Below are positions 1 to 7,288 of a stretch of 9,777 nt of DNA, in pieces. The stretch is taken from positions 1 to 9,777 of the forward strand of contig JAFGBV010000072.1 of assembly GCA_016932955.1 (NCBI GenBank), in the 5' to 3' direction. The notes under the pieces are model-generated. The model made no database searches and was not told where the DNA came from. It worked only from the letters and a program-made list of their open reading frames with translations. The translations under genes and the position numbers were made by a program. Position 1 is the first letter of the stretch, and each line of letters starts with the position of its first letter. This DNA comes from Anaerolineales bacterium (GTDB lineage: Bacteria > Chloroflexota > Anaerolineae > Anaerolineales > UBA4823).

Positions 1-618
1 ACCCAGTTCTTCAGCATTTTGCGGAAATACACCAAACCCAGGATGCTTCTCGCGGGCATAATCCGTGAAGGCCAGGATAAAATCCACCATCTCCTGTGCC
101 GCGCTCTCATAGCCTTGATCCTGGTAGTACCAATAAGCATCTACTCGATCCAGGTATACACCATCAAATCCTAGCGCCAATATCTGATCCAGGTAGGATT
201 CCGGTGTTCCATAGATGATCTTCTGCCACTCAGGATCCCAATAATGGACCCAATGATCCCCTGCCCACACCCCATCCGGTACATCTAACCAAACGGGCGG
301 ATCTTTTTCCCACTCCGGCTGCCAGTACCAGCGGTAATTCTCGGATTGGCCGATGCTCATATAACACAGCACAATCTTTGGCCCACCAGGGCTGTCTTTA
401 AGTGCCGGGATCACTTTTGGAGAATTTCCGGTCGTGCTGAGAGTGACCACAACCAGATCAAAGGCTGTATCCCCAATACGCTCTGGATCAGCATGCTGAA
501 GCTGGTACAAGAAGTCTCGCACCCCGCCCCAATCCGGTTCCGCAGCCAAGGGCGAAGCGCAGGCAGCAAATGCCAGGAGCATGATCGCATACACAAACCA
601 GGGAAAATTCCGTCGCAT
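1..618 (-). CDS. GH114/TM1410-like putative glycoside hydrolase, lipoprotein (3' end cut by window edge)
   Basis: The reading frame is open from an ATG at 618 to the left edge, giving 206 residues with no stop. The N-terminus is basic, then hydrophobic, and ends in LAFAAC with C20, so it is probably a lipoprotein signal peptide placing the enzyme on the cell surface. The rest matches the bacterial TM1410/MJ1477 branch of GH114 (PF03537), a TIM-barrel family that includes endo-alpha-1,4-polygalactosaminidases: YMSIGQSENYRWYW (86-99), then W118 and the HYWDPEWQ stretch (125-132), then GFDGVYLDRVDAY (150-162). AGGAG at 624-628 overlaps the upstream permease stop and lies 5 nt before the ATG. The gap is 8 nt, so this is the last visible gene of the transport operon. 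Two positions look atypical: T59, where an Asp is common, and Q91, where a Glu is common. The C-terminal part of the barrel is outside the window, so activity and substrate are open. The family call is fairly secure. Confidence 0.8.
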   Translation of the reverse strand, partial: MRRNFPWFVYAIMLLAFAACASPLAAEPDWGGVRDFLYQLQHADPERIGDTAFDLVVVTLSTTGNSPKVIPALKDSPGGPKIVLCYMSIGQSENYRWYWQPEWEKDPPVWLDVPDGVWAGDHWVHYWDPEWQKIIYGTPESYLDQILALGFDGVYLDRVDAYWYYQDQGYESAAQEMVDFILAFTDYAREKHPGFGVFPQNAEELG

Positions 619-626
619 CCCTACTC

Positions 627-1508
627 CTATTTAAATCCTGACATCGTAAATCCCTGCACGATCCAGCGTTGGAAGTTGACGAAAACCGCTAGAATTGGCA
701 CCATAATCAACACTGTAGCCGCCATAACCAACGCCCCCTGGCCAGTATGGGTGGAGTTGTACCAGGTGAGGATGATCGGCAGCGTGCGTACTTCGACTTT
801 CTGTAACACAATCATCGGCCACAAATATGCGTTCCAACTGCCCATAAAGTGCAATATACCAAATGTCGCCAGCCCTGGTTTTAATTGTGGCAAGATAATC
901 CGCAGGAATATTTGCCACTCCGATGCGCCATCAATACGTCCGGCGTCGATAAGCTCATTCGGAAGGGTTTCGCAGAACTGGCGTATCATGAAGATACCAA
1001 AAGCATCTACTGCGCTAAAGATCACCAACCCCCACAACGAATTGATCAACCCCAGCTTGGCTAAAATCAGATAACTGGGGATCATAGTGATCTGAGAGGG
1101 GATCATCATCATGGTCAGGAACCAGCCAAACAGTAGCCGTTTCCCAGGAAACTCATATTTAGCGAACAGGTAACCAATCAAAGCACTGGTAAACAAAGTA
1201 GAAGCCACATTGAAGAAGGCCACAAAAGCGCTGTTGCCATAAAAGCGCAGCAGCGGTAGCTTCGGATCCGTTAATATAGTATGGTAGTTTTCCAGGGTGA
1301 ATGTTTCAGGAAAGAATGTGGGTGGAACACGCAGAACTTCTGTGTTTGTCTTGAATGAGCTGAGGATCATCATCAGAAAAGGCAGCACTGTGAACGAAAG
1401 CCCCAGTGTGAGAATTACATAAGCAGATGTTCGTACGGCAGCCTTACTACCGCTTGGTTGTTTTTTCAGGCCGGTTCGGGCAGCGCGGATAGAGGTATCA
1501 GCTGCCAT
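627..1508 (-). CDS. Carbohydrate ABC transporter permease, MalG-like (CUT1 family)
   Basis: This is a 293-aa inner-membrane permease, the usual length for MalG-type subunits. A basic cytoplasmic N-terminus is followed by about six hydrophobic segments, the first at about residues 29-50. MIPSQITMIPSYLI (135-148) is typical of MalG homologues. The EAA loop that docks the ATPase lies at about 185-211 (ELIDAGRIDGASEWQ, ending ILPQLKP), and the protein ends in GFTMSGFK as MalG relatives often do. A start ten codons further upstream (1538) is possible. I chose the ATG at 1508 because GGGAG sits 7 nt before it and it leaves a 1-nt gap after the MalF-like stop, indicating translational coupling. It should pair with that MalF-like partner and the lipoprotein binding protein to import a sugar or oligosaccharide. 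The substrate cannot be read from the permease. Confidence 0.95.
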   Translation of the reverse strand: MAADTSIRAARTGLKKQPSGSKAAVRTSAYVILTLGLSFTVLPFLMMILSSFKTNTEVLRVPPTFFPETFTLENYHTILTDPKLPLLRFYGNSAFVAFFNVASTLFTSALIGYLFAKYEFPGKRLLFGWFLTMMMIPSQITMIPSYLILAKLGLINSLWGLVIFSAVDAFGIFMIRQFCETLPNELIDAGRIDGASEWQIFLRIILPQLKPGLATFGILHFMGSWNAYLWPMIVLQKVEVRTLPIILTWYNSTHTGQGALVMAATVLIMVPILAVFVNFQRWIVQGFTMSGFK

Positions 1509-1509
1509 A

Positions 1510-2484
1510 TTAGTACTCCCAATCCGTTCGTAGCACACGCATTTGGAAGATCGTTACACCCATAACGATCAGGAATAGAGCAAAGGATTCAGCCGCAGCC
1601 CATCCCATATTCTGGTACCGAAAGGCACTTTTGTAGATATCCAGCATCAAAACCTGTGTTTTATTCCCCGGATCGCCGTTTGTCATCACTTGAATGATAT
1701 CGAATACCTGAAAGGAGGAGAGCATGGTCATCACGCAGACAAACAGCATGGTAGGCCGGATGAGCGGAACGGTGATCTTGGTGAATGCTTGCCAGGGCGA
1801 AGCACCATCGATCATCGCGGCATCTTTCAATTCTTGCGGGATGGCTTGCAGAGCAGCGATAAAGATCACCATGTTATAACCATAATCTTGCCACAGGTAA
1901 GCCAAAATCACCGCCCACATCGCTACCGAAATGCCCAGAAATCCAGCCCGTGGATCCGAGAGCCATGCCACCGGTGTTCCACCAAAGAAGCGAATAATCG
2001 CATTGATCCACCCAGCTTGTGGATCGTACATGCTCATCCAGATCAATCCAACCCCAACCGAAGAGGTCAATACCGGCAGAAAATAGATCGTGCGATAGAG
2101 TGCTCTCAGGTGTGTGCTGATCGACTCAAGCAGGTATGCCAGGGGCAGCGTGATGGCGAGGTTGAGCGGCAATACTGCAAACGCAAAAATGAGCGTATTC
2201 TTCAGGCTGGTACGAAAAAGAACCGCCTGAACTGATGTGCCCCGGACCATCTCGGTAAAATGATCCAGCCCAATGAATGGGTTGCTCCCCCCCAAGCCAA
2301 GGATCGGCCCACCCACCCGGCCGGAACTGTAGTCGAAGAACATCAACACAAATGCCCATCCCAACACGAAAATCCCTAAGGATTCGTAAAGCAGCAAAGG
2401 GAGTGTCACACTCAGCACAAAACGTCCTTTTGCAATTGTTAATCCACCTTTGGGTTTTTTATCTGGTTTCATCACCGCTTCCAT
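1510..2484 (-). CDS. Carbohydrate ABC transporter permease, MalF-like (CUT1 family)
   Basis: This 324-aa permease has a basic N-terminal tail, a first membrane segment at about residues 22-50, a periplasmic or extracytoplasmic loop (about 52-92) and five further hydrophobic segments. The EAA loop is at about 214-243 (IPQELKDAAMIDGASPWQ, then ITVPLIRP). TNGDPGNKTQVLMLDIY (268-284) is the MalF/UgpA-type segment before the last helix. AGGAG lies 7 nt upstream of the ATG at 2484; a second in-frame ATG four codons later has no better Shine-Dalgarno. It follows the binding-protein gene by 78 nt, a gap containing a strong hairpin, and precedes the MalG-like gene by 1 nt. No ATPase gene lies in the cluster, so the transporter probably shares a UgpC/MsmX-type ATPase encoded elsewhere. 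Confidence 0.95.
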   Translation of the reverse strand: MEAVMKPDKKPKGGLTIAKGRFVLSVTLPLLLYESLGIFVLGWAFVLMFFDYSSGRVGGPILGLGGSNPFIGLDHFTEMVRGTSVQAVLFRTSLKNTLIFAFAVLPLNLAITLPLAYLLESISTHLRALYRTIYFLPVLTSSVGVGLIWMSMYDPQAGWINAIIRFFGGTPVAWLSDPRAGFLGISVAMWAVILAYLWQDYGYNMVIFIAALQAIPQELKDAAMIDGASPWQAFTKITVPLIRPTMLFVCVMTMLSSFQVFDIIQVMTNGDPGNKTQVLMLDIYKSAFRYQNMGWAAAESFALFLIVMGVTIFQMRVLRTDWEY

Positions 2485-2522
2485 GGATATTCTCCTGCGT
2501 TATGGGCATAATTTCAAGCCGC

Positions 2523-2550
2523 GCCGGGGATGTGCTGCCACATCCCCGGC
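2523..2550 (-). promoter_or_regulatory. Intercistronic stem-loop between the binding-protein and permease genes
   Basis: A perfect 12-bp inverted repeat pairs 2523-2534 with 2539-2550 around a 4-nt loop. It begins 12 nt after the binding-protein stop and ends 38 nt before the permease start. The transcript after it has no U-run, so a full Rho-independent terminator is unlikely. In the malEFG and related operons a structure at this junction protects the upstream mRNA from 3' decay and lets binding protein exceed permease. I infer that role here. Confidence 0.75.
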
Positions 2551-2562
2551 AAGCGTACAGAT

Positions 2563-3873
2563 TTACTCAAAAGTCGAATTTGCCTCGGTCTCGATCGCTT
2601 CCAGAGCCTGGTCAATCGTCTCCACACCTTGCAGGACATTCAAAATGTGGGGGTAGATAATCTCGTACACCACCAGGTCGCGGTCGGGCATATTGCCCAG
2701 GTATTCGCCGAGAGGCAGAATGTCCAACGCCTTTGGAACCCAGGGCATCGCCTCAGCGATCTCAGGAGATGTCGCAACCGCTGGCATCGCCGGGATGGTG
2801 CCGCTGGCAATGTTCCATTGTGCAGCATTCTTAGGGTCAGCAGTAACAAATTTGACAAAGTCCCAGGCAATATCCTGATGTTTACTGTTCGGTGAAACAG
2901 TGAGACCCCAGCCTGAATCTGCCACAAAGACTGGATCGCCCTGAACAGCCGGCAGGTAGGCATAATCCCATTCATCCGCAAAATCGGGGAAATTTGCCTG
3001 GCCTTCAGCAATTGCCCAGGTGCCGATATAGCCGATCCCAACCTTGCTTTGGAAGAAAGCGTCAATGACAAAGTTGGTGCTGTCATTGAAGCCCACCGGG
3101 TCTACTACTCCCGCTGCAACAGCATCCATCATCCACTGCAACTGAGCCTTTGCTTCAGGCGTATTGAACGTAAAACCGGTATGATCAGCATTCCAATAGT
3201 CACCGCCGCGTTGTTTGATCCCCGCCAGGAAAGAAGCCCACGTGGGGTCGGCAGCAGTGAAATGGAACCCAGCCACCGTTTGCATCCCTGTATCATCCTT
3301 CTGCGCCAAGGCTTGTGCGTCAGCCACAACATCATCCATTGTGGCCCACTGGGGAGGGAAAGCCAGTCCAGCAGCCTCGAACTTGGTCTTATTCACCAAG
3401 ACGCCACCGTACTCCATGTTAAATTCTTGTGGAAAGCCATACAATACGCCATCCACAATATACCCACCAATCGGTGCCGCGTAAAATACCTCCTGCGCCT
3501 GCTCCAACGTCATCACACTCTCGGGCACTGGTGTAAGCCGCTCGTAATACTGCGATGTCCAGGTGCCGAACAACTGGATGATATCCGCCTCTTCACCAGC
3601 GGGCATCGCCGTCTGCAGGGTCTGCAGGTATAGCTCGTAATCAAAATGCTCCAATTCGATATCTACATCTGGATGGGCCGCTTCGTATGCTGCGATCAAA
3701 GTTTCGTAGCCGGCAATGAAGGCGTTGTTCGTATGCGCCCACATGCGAACAACGGTCTTGCCCTCTCCACCCGTGGGTTCTTCTGTGGCCTCTTCACCTG
3801 CAGTGGTTGTAGCAGTGCTGCAGGCACTTAGCAGCAGCGCCATCACAATAAGAAAAGCAAACAACTGTCTCAT
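2563..3873 (-). CDS. Extracellular sugar-binding lipoprotein of ABC transporter (CUT1, SBP family 1)
   Basis: This 436-aa protein opens with a short basic n-region, a hydrophobic core and the lipobox LLSAC with C18, so it should be lipid-anchored outside the membrane. A Thr/Glu/Gly-rich linker (about 19-38) leads into the first beta strand (TVVRMWAH). The remainder is a family 1 (MalE/UgpB-type) solute-binding protein, with an ADIIQLFGTW segment, a YGFPQEFN hinge-region segment and several aromatic residues suited to sugar stacking. The ATG at 3873 has AAGGAG 7 nt upstream. An in-frame ATG at 3939 has GGAGG only 3 nt away and would add 22 residues before the signal, so it is less likely. The gene lies 88 nt after the SIS gene and is followed by a hairpin and the two permease genes. 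Ligand specificity is not readable; a carbohydrate is expected from the family. Confidence 0.93.
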   Translation of the reverse strand: MRQLFAFLIVMALLLSACSTATTTAGEEATEEPTGGEGKTVVRMWAHTNNAFIAGYETLIAAYEAAHPDVDIELEHFDYELYLQTLQTAMPAGEEADIIQLFGTWTSQYYERLTPVPESVMTLEQAQEVFYAAPIGGYIVDGVLYGFPQEFNMEYGGVLVNKTKFEAAGLAFPPQWATMDDVVADAQALAQKDDTGMQTVAGFHFTAADPTWASFLAGIKQRGGDYWNADHTGFTFNTPEAKAQLQWMMDAVAAGVVDPVGFNDSTNFVIDAFFQSKVGIGYIGTWAIAEGQANFPDFADEWDYAYLPAVQGDPVFVADSGWGLTVSPNSKHQDIAWDFVKFVTADPKNAAQWNIASGTIPAMPAVATSPEIAEAMPWVPKALDILPLGEYLGNMPDRDLVVYEIIYPHILNVLQGVETIDQALEAIETEANSTFE

Positions 3874-3961
3874 TTTTCTTCTCCTTAGGTTCGTTTGGAT
3901 TGGATTGAATAGGGTGTGACTTGTAATATTTCCTTGCATTCTCCTCCTTTTCTGCATATCG

Positions 3962-4999
3962 CTATCGTTCCGGCAAGCGGACAACCGCATCAAGATTCTG
4001 AGGGTGGTCTGGGTCCAAGCCCTTAGATAAAGCCCGTTCAAAGGCAATCATTTGTCCAACAGGCAAGTACAATAAATTCCGGATCGTCTGATCCAATCCC
4101 GATTCAAAGGATACTGAAGCGCCGGATTCCGCCATATCCAACACTCGACCGCCCAATGCCCTCATCTCAGCCAGCACCGCAGCTTCATGAAAAGCATTGG
4201 CGGTGGACTGGAGACCTACGATCAGAGTTGTGTTAGTGACCATGCTTTTGGGTCCATGCCGAAACTCCATAAAGTGAAAAGGCTCGCTGTGAGTGAGGCT
4301 CATTTCCTTCATCTTCAGGCTCAACTCACTTGCCAGCCCGTAGCGCACAGCAGAACCGAGCCAGTAAAAGCGATCGATCGAGGCATCGCGACCTAACTCT
4401 GCAGCCAGGCTGGCGTAGGTTTTCAATAGCCGCGCCCCTGCTTCGGGTAAGCGGACAAGAGCACTGCTCAAATCACTCTGTCCACCCCACAGGGCGGCGA
4501 GAGCTGTTGTAGCCAAGAACAGTGTCGAGAAGGCACGCGTTTGAGCCACCGACCGTTCCTGCCCGGAAGGCAACACAATGTTCACATTGCCCATCTTCGC
4601 CAGCGGCATCTCGCCATAACATGAAAGCGTCAATAGATCACCGCGCCCATCTGCTAAGAACATCTCACACGCGCGAAGCGTCTCGCTCGTCGAGCCAGAA
4701 CGGGAAATTGCCACCAACAGGGTTTTCACACCCACATAGGAGGAACGTGGGGAAAGCCAAAGCTCAGAGGCAGGGAGTGCCCTTGCTGGCATGCCAGTCA
4801 ATTCCTGGGTCAGTGCTGCAGCTGCCAGCGCTAAGTAGTATGTAGAACCACAGCCGGTAAAGAAGATCATCCCGTGATTCTGAGAGGATTGAAGTCTGAT
4901 AAGATCAGGCTGGTGTTGTGTGAAGACCTCCAACGCAGCAGACCAGGCTTCTGGTTGTGAAGCAATTTCGTTGCGAGTGAAAATTCCTGCTATTGTCAC
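3962..4999 (-). CDS. SIS-domain sugar-phosphate isomerase/deaminase (AgaS/GlmS-isomerase-like)
   Basis: This is a cytosolic 345-aa protein with two SIS (sugar isomerase) domains. The first has the phosphosugar loops GCGSTYYL (49-56) and SRSGSTSET (99-107), then [12 protein letters not shown] (147-158), a motif shared by GlmS and AgaS. The second has [10 protein letters not shown] (225-234) and FRHGPKSMV (246-254). The FRHGPK form resembles AgaS, which acts on galactosamine-6-phosphate, more than the KHGP of GlmS. No glutamine amidotransferase domain precedes it, so it is not a full GlmS. The C-terminus carries [10 protein letters not shown] (327-336), common in AgaS-like proteins. The start is a GTG with AGGAG 8 nt upstream, 17 nt after the preceding stop. 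A role as amino-sugar-phosphate deaminase/isomerase or another ketose/aldose isomerase fits, but I cannot assign the exact substrate. Confidence 0.88.
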   Translation of the reverse strand: MTIAGIFTRNEIASQPEAWSAALEVFTQHQPDLIRLQSSQNHGMIFFTGCGSTYYLALAAAALTQELTGMPARALPASELWLSPRSSYVGVKTLLVAISRSGSTSETLRACEMFLADGRGDLLTLSCYGEMPLAKMGNVNIVLPSGQERSVAQTRAFSTLFLATTALAALWGGQSDLSSALVRLPEAGARLLKTYASLAAELGRDASIDRFYWLGSAVRYGLASELSLKMKEMSLTHSEPFHFMEFRHGPKSMVTNTTLIVGLQSTANAFHEAAVLAEMRALGGRVLDMAESGASVSFESGLDQTIRNLLYLPVGQMIAFERALSKGLDPDHPQNLDAVVRLPER

Positions 5000-5016
5000 G
5001 GATAAGACTCCTAGAG

Positions 5017-6219
5017 CTATTGGCTGCTCAACATGATAGCCAGCCGGCGGGCAAGCGGATCAAGGTGATTCTGGATTGCCGATTGAACATCCACGCCGGA
5101 AACGATATCCATTCCAATCTGACCCAGCGTCATGCCAAAGCGGTGTTCGATCGTACTCCACATCGGCATACAGGCATAAGCACGCCCGTTTTGTAGAGAG
5201 CGGATGGCAGCCTGGGTCCAAGAAGAGCTCTGCATCGGCAATGCAGAAAAAGCATCTGAACGGGTAGGCAAGATAATTTCCTCTCCCGCAGCGCTGGCTT
5301 TCTGAGAAGGCAAGCTGATCAGAGTAGTGACCAGTTCATTAGCCAGGCTTTCCCGCGCTGGATCAACACGGGTATGTTTCCATACGACCAGACTATCCCC
5401 ACCAATCCAGGGCACGCCGGGCATTGGTGCCACCCCCAAATGATCCAACACCTCCGGAGCAGCAGAGCGTTCCCTCTGCCAGGCATAAGGTCGGTCCGCA
5501 CCACAGATCGAAACAGCCGCCTTACCGCTGGTAAAGTAATTTTCCGCAGAAGTCCAATCCAAAGCACGCGCCGCCAGGGCAATAAACTGTATCAAATCAT
5601 AGAAAGCTTTAAAACCGGAGAGAGCTGCTGGCTCGGTAAACGACAGATGCGCTTGTGGTCCAATCAAATCACCACCCGCGCCCCACACCCAGGAGGCCAC
5701 CAGGTGCAGTGTATCTGGGTTGGCTACTTCAATCGGCACTACCCAAGGGCATTCTATCCCCGCAGACTGCAAGGCTCGAAGTGTTTCGTGCAGCCCGTCA
5801 GGTGATGCAAAAGCCTCAGTCTCATCCAACCCAGCCTTAGCCAATAGGTCGCGCCGGTAGCAGAGCACAAACGTATAAGAAGACCACGGTGCTGCATAGA
5901 CTTCACCCATGCCGGGCATAACATTACTTTGCCAACACTGCGGCAAGAAGATTTCCGAAGCACCCCAAGAAGCTATCTCGCGGTGGCGGAATGGTCGCAG
6001 AGCATTCATGCTGATCAGGCTTGATGCCCATGTAGAACCCACGTGGGAGACATCGGGCCCGCGATCATACAGTGCAAAGGTCAATAACTCTTGCCAAGCA
6101 TTCTCCCATGGGATAGTCGTGATTTTCACTTTGGTGTTATTTTGCTTCTCAAATGCTCCGATCAATCCGGCCAGGGTTGGAGTGTAATCCCCCAATAAAG
6201 AGAGTGATATTTCGTTCAC
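5017..6219 (-). CDS. Family 1 solute-binding-protein homologue lacking a signal peptide (predicted cytosolic)
   Basis: This 400-aa protein has the fold pattern of carbohydrate ABC binding proteins: a first strand ISLSLLG at residues 4-10, then GLIGAFEKQNNTKVKITTIP, PWENAW (37-42) and GPDVSHVGSTWASSLISMNA (54-73). In the second half is WIGGDSLVVWKH, typical of the lobe interface. It has no hydrophobic leader and no lipobox. The first beta strand begins almost at residue 1, so nothing has simply been lost by mis-starting. The GTG at 6219 is chosen because GGAGG (6228-6232) lies 8 nt upstream inside the end of the amidohydrolase gene, whose stop is 1 nt away. The in-frame ATG at 6249 would add ten charged, non-signal residues. 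It sits between two cytosolic enzyme genes, while a separate lipoprotein binding protein serves the transporter. A cytosolic sugar sensor, buffer or enzyme partner is possible, but its function is unknown. Confidence 0.85.
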   Translation of the reverse strand: MNEISLSLLGDYTPTLAGLIGAFEKQNNTKVKITTIPWENAWQELLTFALYDRGPDVSHVGSTWASSLISMNALRPFRHREIASWGASEIFLPQCWQSNVMPGMGEVYAAPWSSYTFVLCYRRDLLAKAGLDETEAFASPDGLHETLRALQSAGIECPWVVPIEVANPDTLHLVASWVWGAGGDLIGPQAHLSFTEPAALSGFKAFYDLIQFIALAARALDWTSAENYFTSGKAAVSICGADRPYAWQRERSAAPEVLDHLGVAPMPGVPWIGGDSLVVWKHTRVDPARESLANELVTTLISLPSQKASAAGEEIILPTRSDAFSALPMQSSSWTQAAIRSLQNGRAYACMPMWSTIEHRFGMTLGQIGMDIVSGVDVQSAIQNHLDPLARRLAIMLSSQ

Positions 6220-6220
6220 T

Positions 6221-7255
6221 TTACGCCCCTCCCAGTATTCTCTTTGCATTCAGATAATAGATTTTTTTAAGCACATCATCCGGCAAATTTAATCCGTGCA
6301 CGTGCCAGCGCCCCTGCTGGGGAATAGGACCGGTATTATAGTTAAAATATTCGTCATCCGTCTCCAAGAAACGGTAGATTATGCGGTAAGCATCAGGTTC
6401 CGGCCCCATATCAGATCCAAATAAAATACGGTCCGCATAGTGCATACAGAAACGGCGTGCCGTATATGGCTGGCGGCCTAACTCACCGATCCGAGCCGAG
6501 ATATCCACACAGTAATTCGGGCAGGTTTCAAGCATCTGACTTACCCATCCCAAGTTCTCTGCATAACAGCCGACATGTGCACCGATAAATGTCGTCGCCG
6601 GATGGCGTTTGACCAGCGCAAACAACCCATCCATGATGTGCATGAAGGGGGGGAATGGTGGACTGGTGAAAGCCCAATCAGGGTGCGCGCCGATCTCTTC
6701 CCAGCGCTCATTCGTCTCGTCAATCGGATCAAAAAAAGCCACCGGGTCAGCAACGTGGATTATCACTGGCAAGCTAAGCTCTCCAGCGGTTTCCCAGATT
6801 GGCACCAGACGTGTGTCATCGACATCAACCAATACCCCGTTCTGATCGCAAACATGCAAACCAAATCCCTTCCATATCTTCAACCCCTCAGCCCCTCTTT
6901 CTTTCTGAACCCTGAGTCTCCCCGCCGCCCACTCTGGAAATTTATCCCCCAGAGTCTGCCACTGCTGCCAATCCACACCGCCGAAGATGCTAAATCGCTC
7001 AGGCGCTTGAGCCTTGAAATAATCCAGATGCCGGTTGAGGATATCTTCTCCCCATCCCCCATCCAGATCAACATAATGCACAACCCCCGCCTGGTCTAGC
7101 AGGTCTAGCAATTGCGCAACGGGTTTCTGATCCCACCCTCCGCCAAACGGTTCCGCTAGATGGTTATGCGCATCAATTACCGGGAAGCGCGGCATCTCAA
7201 CGACCGTGGTCTTCGTAACCAGCTTGGATTGGGGGCGAAATTGTTCGAGTAACAT
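6221..7255 (-). CDS. Amidohydrolase-family metal-dependent hydrolase (PF04909 type)
   Basis: This is a cytosolic 344-aa TIM-barrel protein of the amidohydrolase superfamily. Visible metal and active-site candidates are DAHNHL with H30 and H32, H167 in the IIHVAD strand, H227 in IGAHVG and D282 in LFGSDMG. These fit the Amidohydrolase_2 group, which includes sugar-lactone hydrolases and decarboxylases, and not the NagA/AgaA deacetylases. GLKIWKGFGL (124-133) supplies a Lys in a strand where some family members have a metal-bridging or catalytic residue. The ATG at 7255 has only a distant AGGA (about 13 nt). An ATG at 7195 would start at MPRFPVIDAHNHL, but relatives I recall carry the same N-terminal 'FxPxSxLV' lead, so I keep 7255. 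It lies 33 nt after the deoR-type gene and 1 nt before the cytosolic binding-protein gene, whose Shine-Dalgarno is inside this gene's last codons. Lactonase activity on a sugar acid is one possibility; the substrate is unknown. Confidence 0.87.
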   Translation of the reverse strand: MLLEQFRPQSKLVTKTTVVEMPRFPVIDAHNHLAEPFGGGWDQKPVAQLLDLLDQAGVVHYVDLDGGWGEDILNRHLDYFKAQAPERFSIFGGVDWQQWQTLGDKFPEWAAGRLRVQKERGAEGLKIWKGFGLHVCDQNGVLVDVDDTRLVPIWETAGELSLPVIIHVADPVAFFDPIDETNERWEEIGAHPDWAFTSPPFPPFMHIMDGLFALVKRHPATTFIGAHVGCYAENLGWVSQMLETCPNYCVDISARIGELGRQPYTARRFCMHYADRILFGSDMGPEPDAYRIIYRFLETDDEYFNYNTGPIPQQGRWHVHGLNLPDDVLKKIYYLNAKRILGGA

Positions 7256-7288
7256 CTGGACGTGGTTTTCCTGTAAATTGGAATCAAT

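Noticed and set aside
346..1074. Plus-strand open frame of 242 codons
   Set aside because: It lies antisense to the GH114-like and MalG-like genes, has no family signature or membrane or domain pattern, and is explained by the codon pattern of the real genes opposite.
1509..1538. Longer MalG-like start at 1538
   Set aside because: It would overlap the MalF-like gene by 29 bases; the internal ATG at 1508 has better ribosome-binding spacing and coupling.
3049..3633. Plus-strand open frame of 194 codons
   Set aside because: It is antisense to the well-supported binding-protein gene, and its translation has no recognisable domain.
3874..4047. Longer binding-protein start at 4047
   Set aside because: It would overlap the SIS gene and place 58 residues before a textbook lipoprotein signal peptide; the ATG at 3873 has an ideal Shine-Dalgarno.
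6647..6653. Run of seven G as possible frameshift or phase-variation site
   Set aside because: The amidohydrolase frame is intact across it and the run is short; there is no sign of an alternative frame joining on.
6575..7099. Plus-strand open frame of 174 codons
   Set aside because: It is antisense to the amidohydrolase gene, which has intact metal-site motifs; the shadow frame shows nothing.
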